This document shows positions 16,845 to 25,168 of a DNA stretch of 64,000 nt, piece after piece. Numbering within the stretch: position 1 is the first letter of the stretch; each line of letters begins with the position of its first letter. The notes beneath the pieces are model-generated. The model was not told the origin of the DNA. It was given only the letters and a program-made list of their open reading frames with translations, and did not search any database. Position numbers and translations under genes: made by a program. The stretch spans positions 1 through 64,000 of the forward strand of contig JAAVHZ010000051.1 in the NCBI GenBank assembly GCA_014799465.1, in the 5' to 3' direction. The DNA comes from Lachnospiraceae bacterium (lineage in GTDB: Bacteria; Bacillota; Clostridia; Lachnospirales; Lachnospiraceae).

Positions 16845-17387
16845 ATGGCAAAATTTGTATGTTCAGTTTGCGGTTACGTTTATGAAGGAGAGCAGGCACC
16901 TGAGAAATGTCCACAGTGTGGAGTTCCAGCTGAGAAGTTTGTAAAGCAGGAAGGTGATTTAAGCTGGGCTGCAGAACATGTAGTAGGTGTTGCAAGTGAC
17001 GTAAGCGAGGACATTAAGGAAGATTTAAGAGCAAACTTTAACGGAGAATGTTCAGAAGTCGGAATGTATCTTGCAATGGCAAGAGTTGCTTTTAGAGAAG
17101 GATATCCTGAAATAGGTTTATATTATGAGAAGGCTGCTTATGAAGAAGCAGAGCATGCTGCTAAGTTTGCAGAATTACTTGGTGAAGTTGTAACAACCAG
17201 CACAAAGAAGAACCTTGAATTAAGGGTTGAAGCTGAAAACGGAGCAACAGCAGGAAAGACTGACCTTGCAAAACGTGCTAAAGCTGCTAACCTTGACGCA
17301 ATCCATGATACTGTTCATGAGATGGCTAGAGATGAGGCTAGACATGGAAAGGCATTTGAAGGTCTGCTTAAGAGATATTTTGGCTAA
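16845..17387 (+). CDS. rbr: Rubrerythrin with N-terminal rubredoxin domain (reverse type)
   Basis: A non-haem iron peroxidase that reduces hydrogen peroxide and protects anaerobes from oxygen. The N-terminal rubredoxin site is Cys6-x2-Cys9 and Cys22-x2-Cys25 (CSVCGY, CPQCG). The following four-helix ferritin-like domain holds the di-iron ligands in [17 protein letters not shown] and [11 protein letters not shown]. The domain order is the reverse of the classical rubrerythrin and is typical of Clostridia. The ATG at 16845 follows GGAAAGGA by 10 bases, and an upstream in-frame TTG is less likely. It is preceded by a PerR operator and followed by a strong terminator. Confidence 0.93.
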   Translation: MAKFVCSVCGYVYEGEQAPEKCPQCGVPAEKFVKQEGDLSWAAEHVVGVASDVSEDIKEDLRANFNGECSEVGMYLAMARVAFREGYPEIGLYYEKAAYEEAEHAAKFAELLGEVVTTSTKKNLELRVEAENGATAGKTDLAKRAKAANLDAIHDTVHEMARDEARHGKAFEGLLKRYFG

Positions 17388-17423
17388 TCAAAAAGCCTTA
17401 TTTTAAAAGATTTCTAAAATTAA

Positions 17424-17456
17424 GGGAATGAATCAGAAATGGTTTGTTCCCTTTTT
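17424..17456 (+). terminator. Intrinsic terminator of rubrerythrin
   Basis: GGGAATGAATC and GGTTTGTTCCC pair over 11 positions (including G-T pairs) around a 6-base loop, followed by TTTTT. Confidence 0.8.
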
Positions 17457-17594
17457 GATTGTCCTTTATTGCCCATATTCTCTCCATAAATATCACATTT
17501 CCAAGCCTTTCTTTTCCATCAACTCAGTTCATGGGGCTTCTGATTCAGTCAACTTAGTTGTTCCTGTATAATACATTCATTATTAACAAGCTTA

Positions 17595-18206
17595 CTACAA
17601 AACCTTTAACAACTGTACCAAAGTATGTGTATCCCTTTTCCCAAACTTAGTTTCTTTTGTATCAAACCTCTTAAACTCATTCTTATCTTCATAAAAATGC
17701 ATAAGCTTTTCCTTATCCTCAGCCTCAAGAAAAATCATCATTCCTCCAGCCATATACTGAATCTCCTTTATAGTATCTACAGCAGCCTGAAGTAACTGTT
17801 CCCCAGTAATCTTCTCATTGGCTTCATCCTTATAGTTCTTTCCCAGTTGTGCAATAAGATATGCCGAAAGAGTGTATGTACCATTTTCCTCATCTAACTC
17901 ACTTACTCTGGCAATTTTACGTTTAATGGTATTACTGAAATTTTCTGCATTTACAGTAATTGGTTTGATTGTAAGTGTAAAATAGCCAACCAATAAAGCA
18001 TCGTCATTAGAAAATACCAAGTATGTAACGAACTGGTTTTTCTTTGTGAATTCTATTGACTGTTCTTTCAAAAATCTTTCTACATCCGGATTCTTATCAC
18101 AAAAAAACTCGGAGAGGAGTTGTCGTAACTCATCCTCTCCGAGATCTTTATCGCCTTTGTTAGACAAGTATTCACGAATGTTAAAGACTGTTACGTCATT
18201 AAGCAT
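17595..18206 (-). CDS. GNAT-type acetyltransferase, probable toxin of a toxin-antitoxin pair
   Basis: The 203-residue protein has a GNAT core: VTYLVFSNDDALLVGYFTLTIKPI as beta strands, AYLIAQLGKN as the acetyl-CoA entry region, then GEQLLQAAVDTIKEIQ, MIFLEAEDKEKLMHFYEDKNEFKRFD. This layout matches the acetyltransferase toxins (TacT-like) that acylate aminoacyl-tRNA, although the canonical RxxGxG loop is altered. The start overlaps the end of the small upstream gene by 8 bases, the usual antitoxin-then-toxin order. It lies at the edge of a mobile island. Substrate and toxicity are unproven. Confidence 0.6.
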   Translation of the reverse strand: MLNDVTVFNIREYLSNKGDKDLGEDELRQLLSEFFCDKNPDVERFLKEQSIEFTKKNQFVTYLVFSNDDALLVGYFTLTIKPITVNAENFSNTIKRKIARVSELDEENGTYTLSAYLIAQLGKNYKDEANEKITGEQLLQAAVDTIKEIQYMAGGMMIFLEAEDKEKLMHFYEDKNEFKRFDTKETKFGKRDTHTLVQLLKVL

Positions 18207-18393
18207 TTGTTTTCTTCCTTTTTGCCATAAATTTCTTAACTTCCTCTGAGCCTCGTAAATGCGTAATCCCTAAGTCAGGTGTTGGTGCTCTATGAAGAGA
18301 TTCCTGATAGGATTCCTCAATGGCATTAGCAAACTTTTCTACTTGTTTTTGACCAGAAATGATAAAGTTTTTAGTAATACTTGAAGTTGCCAT
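18199..18393 (-). CDS. Small antitoxin-like partner of the GNAT protein
   Basis: A 64-residue charged protein (MATSSITKNFIISGQKQVEK..., basic tail MAKRKKTNA). The ATG at 18393 is set by GGAGG with 8-base spacing; an upstream GTG overlaps the ribosome site. Its 3' end overlaps the acetyltransferase gene, and its promoter carries a palindrome. The N-terminal strand plus helix could be a DNA-binding module, but I cannot assign a family with certainty. Confidence 0.6.
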   Translation of the reverse strand: MATSSITKNFIISGQKQVEKFANAIEESYQESLHRAPTPDLGITHLRGSEEVKKFMAKRKKTNA

Positions 18394-18412
18394 ATCTAAC
18401 ACCTCCTTATAT

Positions 18413-18427
18413 AGTATGGCTCATACT
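18413..18427 (-). promoter_or_regulatory. Operator-like palindrome of the toxin-antitoxin operon
   Basis: AGTATG-GCT-CATACT is a perfect 6-3-6 inverted repeat between the -10 box and the ribosome site, the usual place for antitoxin autorepression. Confidence 0.55.
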
Positions 18428-18450
18428 CTATTACAGTATTCCTCATTTAT

Positions 18451-18479
18451 ATTATATAAGCAATAGACAGTCTTTTCAA
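18451..18479 (-). promoter_or_regulatory. Promoter of the GNAT toxin-antitoxin operon
   Basis: Minus-strand TTGAAA (18479-18474), 17-base spacer, TATAAT (18456-18451). Confidence 0.75.
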
Positions 18480-18657
18480 CACATTTTTCTTAATTTAATT
18501 TTCAGCCTTAAATAATATTTTTCAAATCCGCTATCTGAGACCATAATTTTGAAAATGTATGACACGACCTATGGAATTTAATCTTTCATACAAAATTAAC
18601 TTTTTCAATTCAGCATTTTTTCTAAATTATTCTATTTCTAAACAGTACCAAAATAAA

Positions 18658-18761
18658 CTTGTTCGAAAATAGTATTAAAATTATTAATAAAAGCTATGAA
18701 AAATAATATACAAACAATTGGCACTAATGTAGACCTTATCCAACGTTTAAAATTATACTAA
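18658..18761 (+). pseudogene. Remnant of a second serine recombinase
   Basis: Translation of this stretch gives LIKAMKNNIQTIGTNVDLIQ before a stop. This aligns with KKALESNIQMTGTNVDFILE of the recombinase encoded just downstream (18778-19269). No start or catalytic part remains. It shows that at least two recombinase copies once sat here in tandem. The rest of 18480-18777 is AT-rich with no gene. Confidence 0.6.
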
Positions 18762-18777
18762 ATGAGATAAAAACAGT

Positions 18778-19269
18778 ATGAAAGAAGAATATGGATATTG
18801 CAGAATCAGCACACCGAAACAGAACATTGATAGGCAAGAGCTGAATATCTTAGAAGTTTATCCTACTGCACATATTATTAAAGAAGTGTACACAGTAACA
18901 AAGACCACCGACAGAAAGGAATGGAACAAACTTTATAAACTGGTAAAGCAGGAATCAGCAGCAGGAAAAGAAGTTATAATTATTTTTGATTCCGTTTCCA
19001 GAATGTTAAGAAATGCAGATGAAAGATTTACACTCTATGAAGAATTATTTAATTTGGGAATAGACCTTGTTTTTCTTAAAGAGCCACATATAAACACAGA
19101 CACTTATAAAAAAGCCTTAGAAAGCAATATACAAATGACTGGTACTAATGTAGATTTCATTCTTGAAGGAATCAACAAATATCTGTTATCGCTTGCAAAG
19201 GAACAAATCAGAATCTCTTTTGAACAAGCGGAAAAAGATAGGGAGAGAATTTTTAATATCATTTTATAA
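18778..19269 (+). CDS. Short serine recombinase (resolvase N-terminal domain)
   Basis: The 163-residue protein begins EYGYCRISTPKQNIDRQ, the resolvase active-site segment with the catalytic Ser in RIST. It continues with IIFDSVSRMLRNADE (DxxSRxxR motif). Only the catalytic domain and part of the E helix are present, and the usual helix-turn-helix DNA-binding tail is missing. The end ERIFNIIL looks like a random tail after a deletion. It may be inactive. No clear ribosome site is seen before the ATG. It faces a broken integrase ending 51 bases away. Confidence 0.7.
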   Translation: MKEEYGYCRISTPKQNIDRQELNILEVYPTAHIIKEVYTVTKTTDRKEWNKLYKLVKQESAAGKEVIIIFDSVSRMLRNADERFTLYEELFNLGIDLVFLKEPHINTDTYKKALESNIQMTGTNVDFILEGINKYLLSLAKEQIRISFEQAEKDRERIFNIIL

Positions 19270-19319
19270 ATAATGGTTCAACAAAATTTCTCCCTATTTT
19301 TGTATGTAACTATATACAA

Positions 19320-20530
19320 TTACACCTTTTCGAGACTCTTTAACAGTTCATCAACTCCCCTTTCAGAGATAGCAACATAGTATTTATGTGTAACATTACT
19401 ATTAGCGTGCACCATTTGATTGCACAATAAATATTCTGGTGTATTTAAAGCAGCTAAATTTGTTCCATAAGTATGCCTTAAATAATGGTATTTAAACATT
19501 ATGTTATGTTTGCCTTTCAAAGTTCTGGAATGGTATTTCATGGAATTAACTGTCTGTATTTTGCCATTAGGCAGCGAATTAACCAATTCAAGAGAATAAA
19601 TCATTTCCCTATTCAAATCTTGTATAAATGTCTGATTCTGCTGCCTTTGTAAAGCTAACTCTTTTTTGTCTTTCTCCTGCTGTCACTTTAAATTTTTGAA
19701 ATACTCTTTTAATTTGCTGCACATATATATTTTTCTTTTTGCGTTTCTGGTTTTCAGAGAAACTAACTTTATCAGTCCTTCCTGATACTGCATTTGTCTG
19801 TCTATTGTGATAATGCCACCTTTCAAATCTACATTAGACCACTTCAAACCATAACATTCATTGATACGCAAACCGCAATATTTCCCCAACATATAAGCTG
19901 TTTCTGCATTTGTACCACTGAAATAACTGTCTAATTGTTCTATTTGCTTATCATCAAAAGATACTATGTCTAAATCATCATCAATTTTTAATTTTGGCAT
20001 ATGTATCTTAGTATCTTTGTTTACACATAACTTGTTATAAGTATCTACATCCAAATAATTTCTGGAATATGCCTGTCCGAATATAAGATAGAACATTTTC
20101 AAAAAGGATTCTGTATAGGAATATGCTCTATTGTCTATATAATATAATTCTTCCAGATAGTCTTGTATTTCCGCTACTGTTATTTCATCAATGTACCTTT
20201 CCCCGAAACGCTCTTTTAAATGATTGTTCCACAAAGAATCCTGCTTCTTGATGGTTGCATAGGCTTTTCCGCTCCTGCCCTTATCACAGTATTCTTGATA
20301 CACTTCTGTTAATGTCTTTCTTATTATCTCTTTTTGTTGCGACATCAGTGATTTTGATTTTTCTTGTGCTATTGCTATTTCTCTTGCTTTTGCTGCTTGT
20401 TTTGCAGTCTTAAATGGATTGCCTGATTCATTTCTTAATTTTTTAGCTTCTTTCCTCTTGCCATTGATAACTATTGCATACCGATAAGCCAATATCCATT
20501 ATCCAATTGATAAACTCCTACATATCCTTT
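19320..20530 (-). pseudogene. Tyrosine integrase broken by a frameshift and an in-frame stop
   Basis: Read leftward, the sequence encodes a phage/ICE-type integrase of about 400 residues. It has an N-terminal AP2-like arm (GYVGVYQLDNGYW then AYRYAIVINGKRK), a SAM-like core-binding domain, and the catalytic domain with CGLRINE (Arg), HYLRHTYGT (His-x2-Arg) and HKYY (Tyr). Two lesions are visible. One base is missing at about 20489, where the Trp codon and the next Ala codon share a G. A TGA at 19685-19683 interrupts the frame after EYFKNLK, and the same frame resumes with QQEKDKKELALQ. The element can probably no longer excise itself. Confidence 0.85.
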
Positions 20531-20738
20531 TTCAGTGGAAGAAAAGTGTACTTTTCCTATTTTACAATCTTTAGCACCATAAAAAGATGAAAAAGTAGGA
20601 AATTAAGGTTTTCACCATGTATGAAGGATGGGATGCTGAAAAAGAAAAGCTTTTAAGAAAGCATTTATAAACAACATATTTATAACTATTTTATTTCCTG
20701 CCAAAATAATATATAATATCTATGAGTAAAAGAAAGCA
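20531..20738. other. AT-rich gap between integrase remnant and BrnT-like gene
   Basis: The stretch holds a 17-codon open frame at 20617 (MYEGWDAEKEKLLRKHL), probably the tail of a lost gene, and -10-like TATAAT matches around 20711. I see no complete gene and no clear attachment site. Confidence 0.4.
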
Positions 20739-21035
20739 GTGGAAAATGATATATCGAAACTTGAATGGGATGAGGATAAAAACCAACTAAATTTGAAGAA
20801 ACATGGAATTGATTTTGAAACGGCAATGTTAGTTTTTAATGATTTACAACGTATTGAAATATATGATATAGAACACAGTATCAATGAAGACCGATATAAT
20901 ACTATCGGAATGGTAAATGATGTTCTGTTTGTTGTTTATACAGAGCGAAAAGAAAATATACGTCTAATATCGGCAAGACTTGCCACCAAAACAGAAAGGA
21001 GCATTTATTATGATACGGACAGTTACTTTGGATAG
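20739..21035 (+). CDS. BrnT-family toxin
   Basis: The 98-residue protein has the BrnT signature: LEWDEDKNQLNLKKHGIDFETAMLVFND, then EDRYNTIGMVNDVLFVVYTER and IRLISARLATKTERSIYY. BrnT is a RelE-like ribonuclease that arrests translation. The frame opens with GTG at 20739 (MENDISKLEW) and no strong ribosome site is seen. The toxin gene precedes its antitoxin, as in known brnTA loci. It overlaps the antitoxin gene by 26 bases. Confidence 0.85.
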   Translation: MENDISKLEWDEDKNQLNLKKHGIDFETAMLVFNDLQRIEIYDIEHSINEDRYNTIGMVNDVLFVVYTERKENIRLISARLATKTERSIYYDTDSYFG

Positions 21036-21198
21036 AAACCAAAAACCTACAAAGGAACAAATCAAGCAAATAGAGGAAGCAGCAAAAAAAGAGATAATAT
21101 TTGATGAAGATTCTCCCGAACTTACCCCTGCAATGGAAAAGGCATTTCGTTTAGCAGCAAAAAACCGCAACACACAAAGAAAAATAAATATATCTTAA
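21010..21198 (+). CDS. BrnA-like antitoxin
   Basis: A 62-residue charged protein (MIRTVTLDRNQKPTKEQIKQIEEAAKK...ELTPAMEKAFRLAAKNRN). AAAGGAG with 8-base spacing fixes the ATG at 21010, inside the toxin gene. Position, size and overlap mark it as the antitoxin. The N-terminal strand could be a ribbon-helix-helix arm that represses the operon. Confidence 0.7.
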   Translation: MIRTVTLDRNQKPTKEQIKQIEEAAKKEIIFDEDSPELTPAMEKAFRLAAKNRNTQRKINIS

Positions 21199-21213
21199 TT
21201 CCAAGAATAGAAC

Positions 21214-21251
21214 AATAGGCAGTGGCATTGAAAAAAATGTCGCTGCCTATT
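21214..21251 (+). terminator. Terminator-like hairpin after the BrnT/BrnA pair
   Basis: Arms 21214-21229 and 21236-21251 pair over 16 positions with two wobbles (core AATAGGCAG/CTGCCTATT). The T tract after it is weak (ATTTC). Confidence 0.6.
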
Positions 21252-21337
21252 ATTTCATCCATTTATAAATTTTTAAAACAGTCTCATTGCATATATCTTC
21301 TCTTTAAATTATAATTTCATGCAGGAGGTGCTTATTT

Positions 21338-21814
21338 ATGGCAAATGAAAATAAAAAAGATTTTAATAAGATGCTGAATTATAGCAAAGATATGCCTAAA
21401 TTCCAGACAATTACGGATGAAAAAAGCATAGAAAAGTATGGTGGAGACAAAATGTATTTTGCACCACCGATTGATTATGACAAAGTGATGCGGCTTGTAC
21501 CTTTGGGAAAGCTGCTTACAGTAGGCATAATAAGAGAATATTTTGCAGAACAAAACGATGCGGACTTTACAGACCCGATTACAGCAGGAATATTTGTCTC
21601 AATTGTTGCATGGGCAAGTTTTCAAAGGACAGATGATAAAACACCTTATTGGCGAACGCTGAAAGCAAACGGGGAACTAAATGCTAAATATCCCGGCGGC
21701 ATTGAAGCACAGAAAGAAATGCTTGAAAAAGAAGGTCATACAATCATTCAAAAAGGTCGGAAGAATATCAGATACTATGTTAAGGACTATGAAAACGCAC
21801 TGTTTTCATTATAA
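21338..21814 (+). CDS. Alkyltransferase-like (MGMT-family DNA-binding domain) protein
   Basis: The 158-residue protein keeps the layout of the O6-alkylguanine-DNA alkyltransferase C-terminal domain: GKLLTVGIIREYFAEQ as the helix-turn-helix region, VSIVAWASFQR, then TPYWRTLKANGELNAKYPGGIEAQKEMLEKEGH. The active-site PCHR motif is replaced by PYWR, without a cysteine. That is the defining change in alkyltransferase-like proteins, which bind damaged bases and hand them to excision repair. AGGAGG lies before the ATG. It is monocistronic at the right edge of the mobile island. Confidence 0.65.
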   Translation: MANENKKDFNKMLNYSKDMPKFQTITDEKSIEKYGGDKMYFAPPIDYDKVMRLVPLGKLLTVGIIREYFAEQNDADFTDPITAGIFVSIVAWASFQRTDDKTPYWRTLKANGELNAKYPGGIEAQKEMLEKEGHTIIQKGRKNIRYYVKDYENALFSL

Positions 21815-21840
21815 GCTACCATAAGATGCTGTAACAAAGA

Positions 21841-21881
21841 AGCTGTTGCTTTACAAATTATCATCAGGTAAAGCGACAGCT
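21841..21881. terminator. Hairpin between convergent genes
   Basis: Arms AGCTGTTGCTTTAC (21841-21854) and GTAAAGCGACAGCT (21868-21881) pair over 14 bp with one wobble. It sits between convergent stop codons. No T run follows on either strand, so termination would rely on the stem alone. Confidence 0.45.
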
Positions 21882-21892
21882 CACGTTAACTA

Positions 21893-22363
21893 TTATAACT
21901 TTATTATCATTAAAAATTCTTCTTCATTCTCTGAAATTATCTCAAATCCAAGTTTCAGATACATTTTGTATGCATAATTTGCTCTCTGAACAGATAATGA
22001 AGCCTTTTCATACCCATTTTCTTTAAGAACGGACAGCATCTGTTTCATTAATTCTGTCCCCATTCCCATGCCTCTATATTCCTTATACAGAGATATTGCA
22101 AAAGAAGGCGTTTTATCATCAATATGTCCATAATCATTCATAATGCGGGTCCAGGCAGCTCCAACGATATTATCATTCACTTCTGCTACAAGACAATAAT
22201 CATGCTCTTTTCCCCAATCTGAAATGTATAGCTGCAGTTCCGGCTGTTCTATTATATTCTTTGGTGGAGCTTCAACTCCTTCCGGGATATAAATTGCTTC
22301 ATATAAAAATTCTGCAAGTATTTTATGCTCATTTTCTCTTAATTTTCTTATATTATAATTCAT
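21893..22363 (-). CDS. GNAT acetyltransferase
   Basis: This 156-residue protein is an N-acetyltransferase: CLVAEVNDNIVGAAWTRI, FAISLYKEYRGMGMGTELMKQML (acetyl-CoA loop RGMGMG) and YEKASLSVQRANYAYKMYLKLGFEII. Substrate unknown. It may be the last gene of the Hsp70-containing run, 50 bases after another acetyltransferase. Confidence 0.85.
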   Translation of the reverse strand: MNYNIRKLRENEHKILAEFLYEAIYIPEGVEAPPKNIIEQPELQLYISDWGKEHDYCLVAEVNDNIVGAAWTRIMNDYGHIDDKTPSFAISLYKEYRGMGMGTELMKQMLSVLKENGYEKASLSVQRANYAYKMYLKLGFEIISENEEEFLMIIKL

Positions 22364-22412
22364 TCCTTACCTCCGATACTCATTTTATTTATCGGATATT
22401 ATTCTACACATA

Positions 22413-22859
22413 CTAATTAAATTCTTTAAAAAGAGAGACATGTTCATTTAATTCAACAAAACCATTCTTTTTATAAAATTCATACGCAGGAACTGTTCTT
22501 TCTGTCTGCAAGAAAATGTGAGTAACATTCAATCTTTTTACATACTCCTCAACACATTTTAAAAATTCAGTTCCTACTCCCTGCCTCTGTTTATCTGCCT
22601 TAACACAAAACTCATAAATATAATATTCTGTGCCAATCCACCAATGCATTATACTTCCCATTGACAGACCTATAAGTTTGTTATCCTCATATATACCCAA
22701 TGTTAAAGAATTTCTATTTCCAATTAAATCTAATATATACTCGTGCAGTTGAGAAGCATCACTCCAATCATCATTCCACGGCTCATTTGTAAAAATGTCA
22801 CAAAATAATGATTTGATTTCTTCTATGTAATCAATATTTAATTCTTTAATTTTTATCAT
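22413..22859 (-). CDS. GNAT acetyltransferase
   Basis: Starting at 22859 (GAGG 9 bases upstream; a GTG at 22874 overlaps the preceding stop), the 148-residue protein shows KLIGLSMGSIMHW, EFCVKADKQRQGVGTEFLKCVEEY with the RQGVGT acetyl-CoA loop, and TVPAYEFYKKNGFVEL. It is only distantly similar to its neighbour at 21893. It follows the lipoprotein gene by 11 bases, so the two are probably co-transcribed. Substrate unknown. Confidence 0.85.
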   Translation of the reverse strand: MIKIKELNIDYIEEIKSLFCDIFTNEPWNDDWSDASQLHEYILDLIGNRNSLTLGIYEDNKLIGLSMGSIMHWWIGTEYYIYEFCVKADKQRQGVGTEFLKCVEEYVKRLNVTHIFLQTERTVPAYEFYKKNGFVELNEHVSLFKEFN

Positions 22860-22870
22860 ATAAATATACC

Positions 22871-23506
22871 TCACTTTGAAAGAGTTAAGTTTACTGCATC
22901 TGCTTCAGCACCATATCCACTTCTATACCCGACTAAACCTTTTCCATATTCCCAAATAAAGCTCTCATAGTACCCTGTTTCGGTCAGGTTATTGTAGCCA
23001 TGATACTCTCTTATATTGCCATCCGCAATAATATATTCATGCCATCCTGTCTCATCTTCTTCTAAACAGTCTTCATTTCCTGTTTGGCTGCATACCAGCT
23101 TTCCTTTACTTATAATTTCATCCTTTGTTAAAGTTTCGCTTTTTGCAGTCTCCTTGTCAATTAAATAAATATTGTCATCCTGTACGAAGAAAAACCCTAA
23201 ACAACTTCTGTCTATGCCAAATCTGTCATTTGCATTTTCTCCGGAATCTATCACTAATTCATACAAATCTCCCTCTTCAAAAAATTGTACTTTTGTAACA
23301 GATAGAACAATTTCCTTAGATTGTCCGGACAATTCCCAAAAAGTTAAACCATCATATGTGCATGATGTTGTATCCTTAGGAAAAAAGTAACCATTGGTTA
23401 CTCCTGTACTATTTTCTCCAGTTTCGTTGCCTTTTGAACATCCTGTAAGAAAACAAATAACCATAATGATAATAAATAAGTATCTATGAAAAAATATCTT
23501 CTCCAT
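22871..23506 (-). CDS. Lipoprotein of unknown function
   Basis: A 211-residue protein with a lipoprotein signal peptide: hydrophobic YLFIIIMVICFLTGC, with the lipidated Cys at residue 23 in the lipobox LTGC. The mature part is acidic and beta-rich (TCTYDGLTFWELSGQSKEI) and I recognise no domain. Its start lies 23 bases inside the Hsp70-like gene, so translation is coupled. It would be the only extracytoplasmic product of this run. Confidence 0.8.
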   Translation of the reverse strand: MEKIFFHRYLFIIIMVICFLTGCSKGNETGENSTGVTNGYFFPKDTTSCTYDGLTFWELSGQSKEIVLSVTKVQFFEEGDLYELVIDSGENANDRFGIDRSCLGFFFVQDDNIYLIDKETAKSETLTKDEIISKGKLVCSQTGNEDCLEEDETGWHEYIIADGNIREYHGYNNLTETGYYESFIWEYGKGLVGYRSGYGAEADAVNLTLSK

Positions 23507-25163
23507 TTATGTACTCCTCATATTCCCTGATGCACCGTTTCACATTACGCAGAATTTTAATATTCTCCACATAACCCTCATACTCTTTGGCATATTCTAT
23601 AGACATAAGCCATTTTAAAATACTCTCCCTGTTCCATTCATTTGCCTCTGCGAACAAGTTTTGAAGCCTTTCATGGATGGCTGTATATTCTTCTAATTCA
23701 CGCGGCAGATATTTTTCTTCAAATATATTTTTGTTTGATGATACATTTCCTGTTCCGAGGAATTGCTTTTTCTTCTTTATACCCTGTGAATTTTTCACTT
23801 CCACGCAGAGAATACCGTTAATGTCATAAGAAAACGTAGTTAAAACTTTCTGGCTCTCTTCTGTCTTTGGAGACAATTCGATTCGCATTTCTCCCAGTTT
23901 TTTATTTTCCTCTGCATAATAATTTTCTCCCTGATATATAGAAAAAACAATTTCCTTTTGTCCTTCTGACACCGGTACATATTCCTTTGATGCCTGTTTG
24001 GGAAGTGTGGAATTTCTGGGAATAATTATACTCATAACATCATTTATGGATACTCCTGCCGTATTCACGCCAAGAGAAAACGGACACACATCTGTTACCA
24101 GAATCCCCTTCATTCCTTCCTTCTGCTCCATAATCCCAATATAGTATCCTAATCCTTTTACAACTAATTCCTGTATATCATCTGAAACTGCAATTTCCCT
24201 TTTGAATAACTCCTTAAGATAATTTTGTACAATCTGAAGCCTGCAACAGCCTCCTGCCGGCAGAATATCAGTTATTTCGTCAATGGTACACCCCGCATCC
24301 CGAATCACTCTTACCATAACTTCTTTTAATGCCGCCAATAAATTTCCCGTAATAGAAAGAAGCTTTTCCTGTGTAATAACCATGGTATATAATTTGTCTT
24401 TCAGCTTGCATCTCATAGTAACCTGCTCATTTCCACCTAATGCAATCTTCGTTTCCTCAGCCTTCCGTATTATCAGGCTGTATTCTTCCGGTGAAAGGCT
24501 CTCTTCCTCCAGTTGATTTTCCCTTATAAACTCTTTTGCAATCTGTTCATCAAAGTTCTTGCCGCCTAATTTGTTATTCCCAGATACTGCTGCAATTTCC
24601 ACAATATTTTCAAAGCAGTCCACTAAAGATACATCAAGTGTACCGCCTCCAAAATCAATTACAATAATATATTGTTCCTCTTCAATTCCCATCTTCATTC
24701 GATGTGCCAATGCTGCCGCACTGGGTTCATTGATAATCCGGTTACATACAAGTCCGGCTATTTTTGCTGCACGCTTTGTTGCCTCCCTTTGCTGATTGTC
24801 AAAATATGCCGGAACACTAATCACCGCTTCTGTTACTTCCTCATTTAGATAAATTTCAGCTTCTTCTTTGCATTTTTTCAATACAAAGGCAGACAACTCC
24901 TCTGGCAGATAGTGTTTATTCCCTATCGTAATTCTGTCTATGCTGCCCATTTGCCGTTTAAACTCTATTGCACAATCCTCGGGATATCGGTATATCCGTT
25001 CTCTGGCAGGTTTTCCCACTAATATCCTCTCATCCTCGTCTATTGCCACAGCACTTGGTATATAATTTTCTTCAAGAATATTTTTTATTATTTCTACATT
25101 TCCATTCCTGTAAACAGACACCAGACTATTAGTAGTTCCAAGGTCAATTCCTATGATAGCCAT
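23484..25163 (-). CDS. HscC-type Hsp70 chaperone
   Basis: The 559-residue protein has a full actin-like ATPase domain: IGIDLGTTNSLVSVY (phosphate 1), VPAYFDNQQREATKRAAKIAG, NEPSAAALAH, IDFGGGTLDVSLVD (phosphate 2) and PAGGCCRLQIVQNYL. The linker and start of the substrate-binding domain are visible (VTDVCPFSLGVNTAG, PRNSTLPKQAS). The C-terminal lid is short and there is no acidic EEVD-like tail, so it resembles the specialised HscC class rather than housekeeping DnaK. No grpE or classical dnaJ is nearby. A J-like gene lies two genes upstream. It is likely dedicated to a specific client, possibly encoded in this run. Confidence 0.85.
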   Translation of the reverse strand: MAIIGIDLGTTNSLVSVYRNGNVEIIKNILEENYIPSAVAIDEDERILVGKPARERIYRYPEDCAIEFKRQMGSIDRITIGNKHYLPEELSAFVLKKCKEEAEIYLNEEVTEAVISVPAYFDNQQREATKRAAKIAGLVCNRIINEPSAAALAHRMKMGIEEEQYIIVIDFGGGTLDVSLVDCFENIVEIAAVSGNNKLGGKNFDEQIAKEFIRENQLEEESLSPEEYSLIIRKAEETKIALGGNEQVTMRCKLKDKLYTMVITQEKLLSITGNLLAALKEVMVRVIRDAGCTIDEITDILPAGGCCRLQIVQNYLKELFKREIAVSDDIQELVVKGLGYYIGIMEQKEGMKGILVTDVCPFSLGVNTAGVSINDVMSIIIPRNSTLPKQASKEYVPVSEGQKEIVFSIYQGENYYAEENKKLGEMRIELSPKTEESQKVLTTFSYDINGILCVEVKNSQGIKKKKQFLGTGNVSSNKNIFEEKYLPRELEEYTAIHERLQNLFAEANEWNRESILKWLMSIEYAKEYEGYVENIKILRNVKRCIREYEEYINGEDIFS

Positions 25164-25168
25164 GTAAT

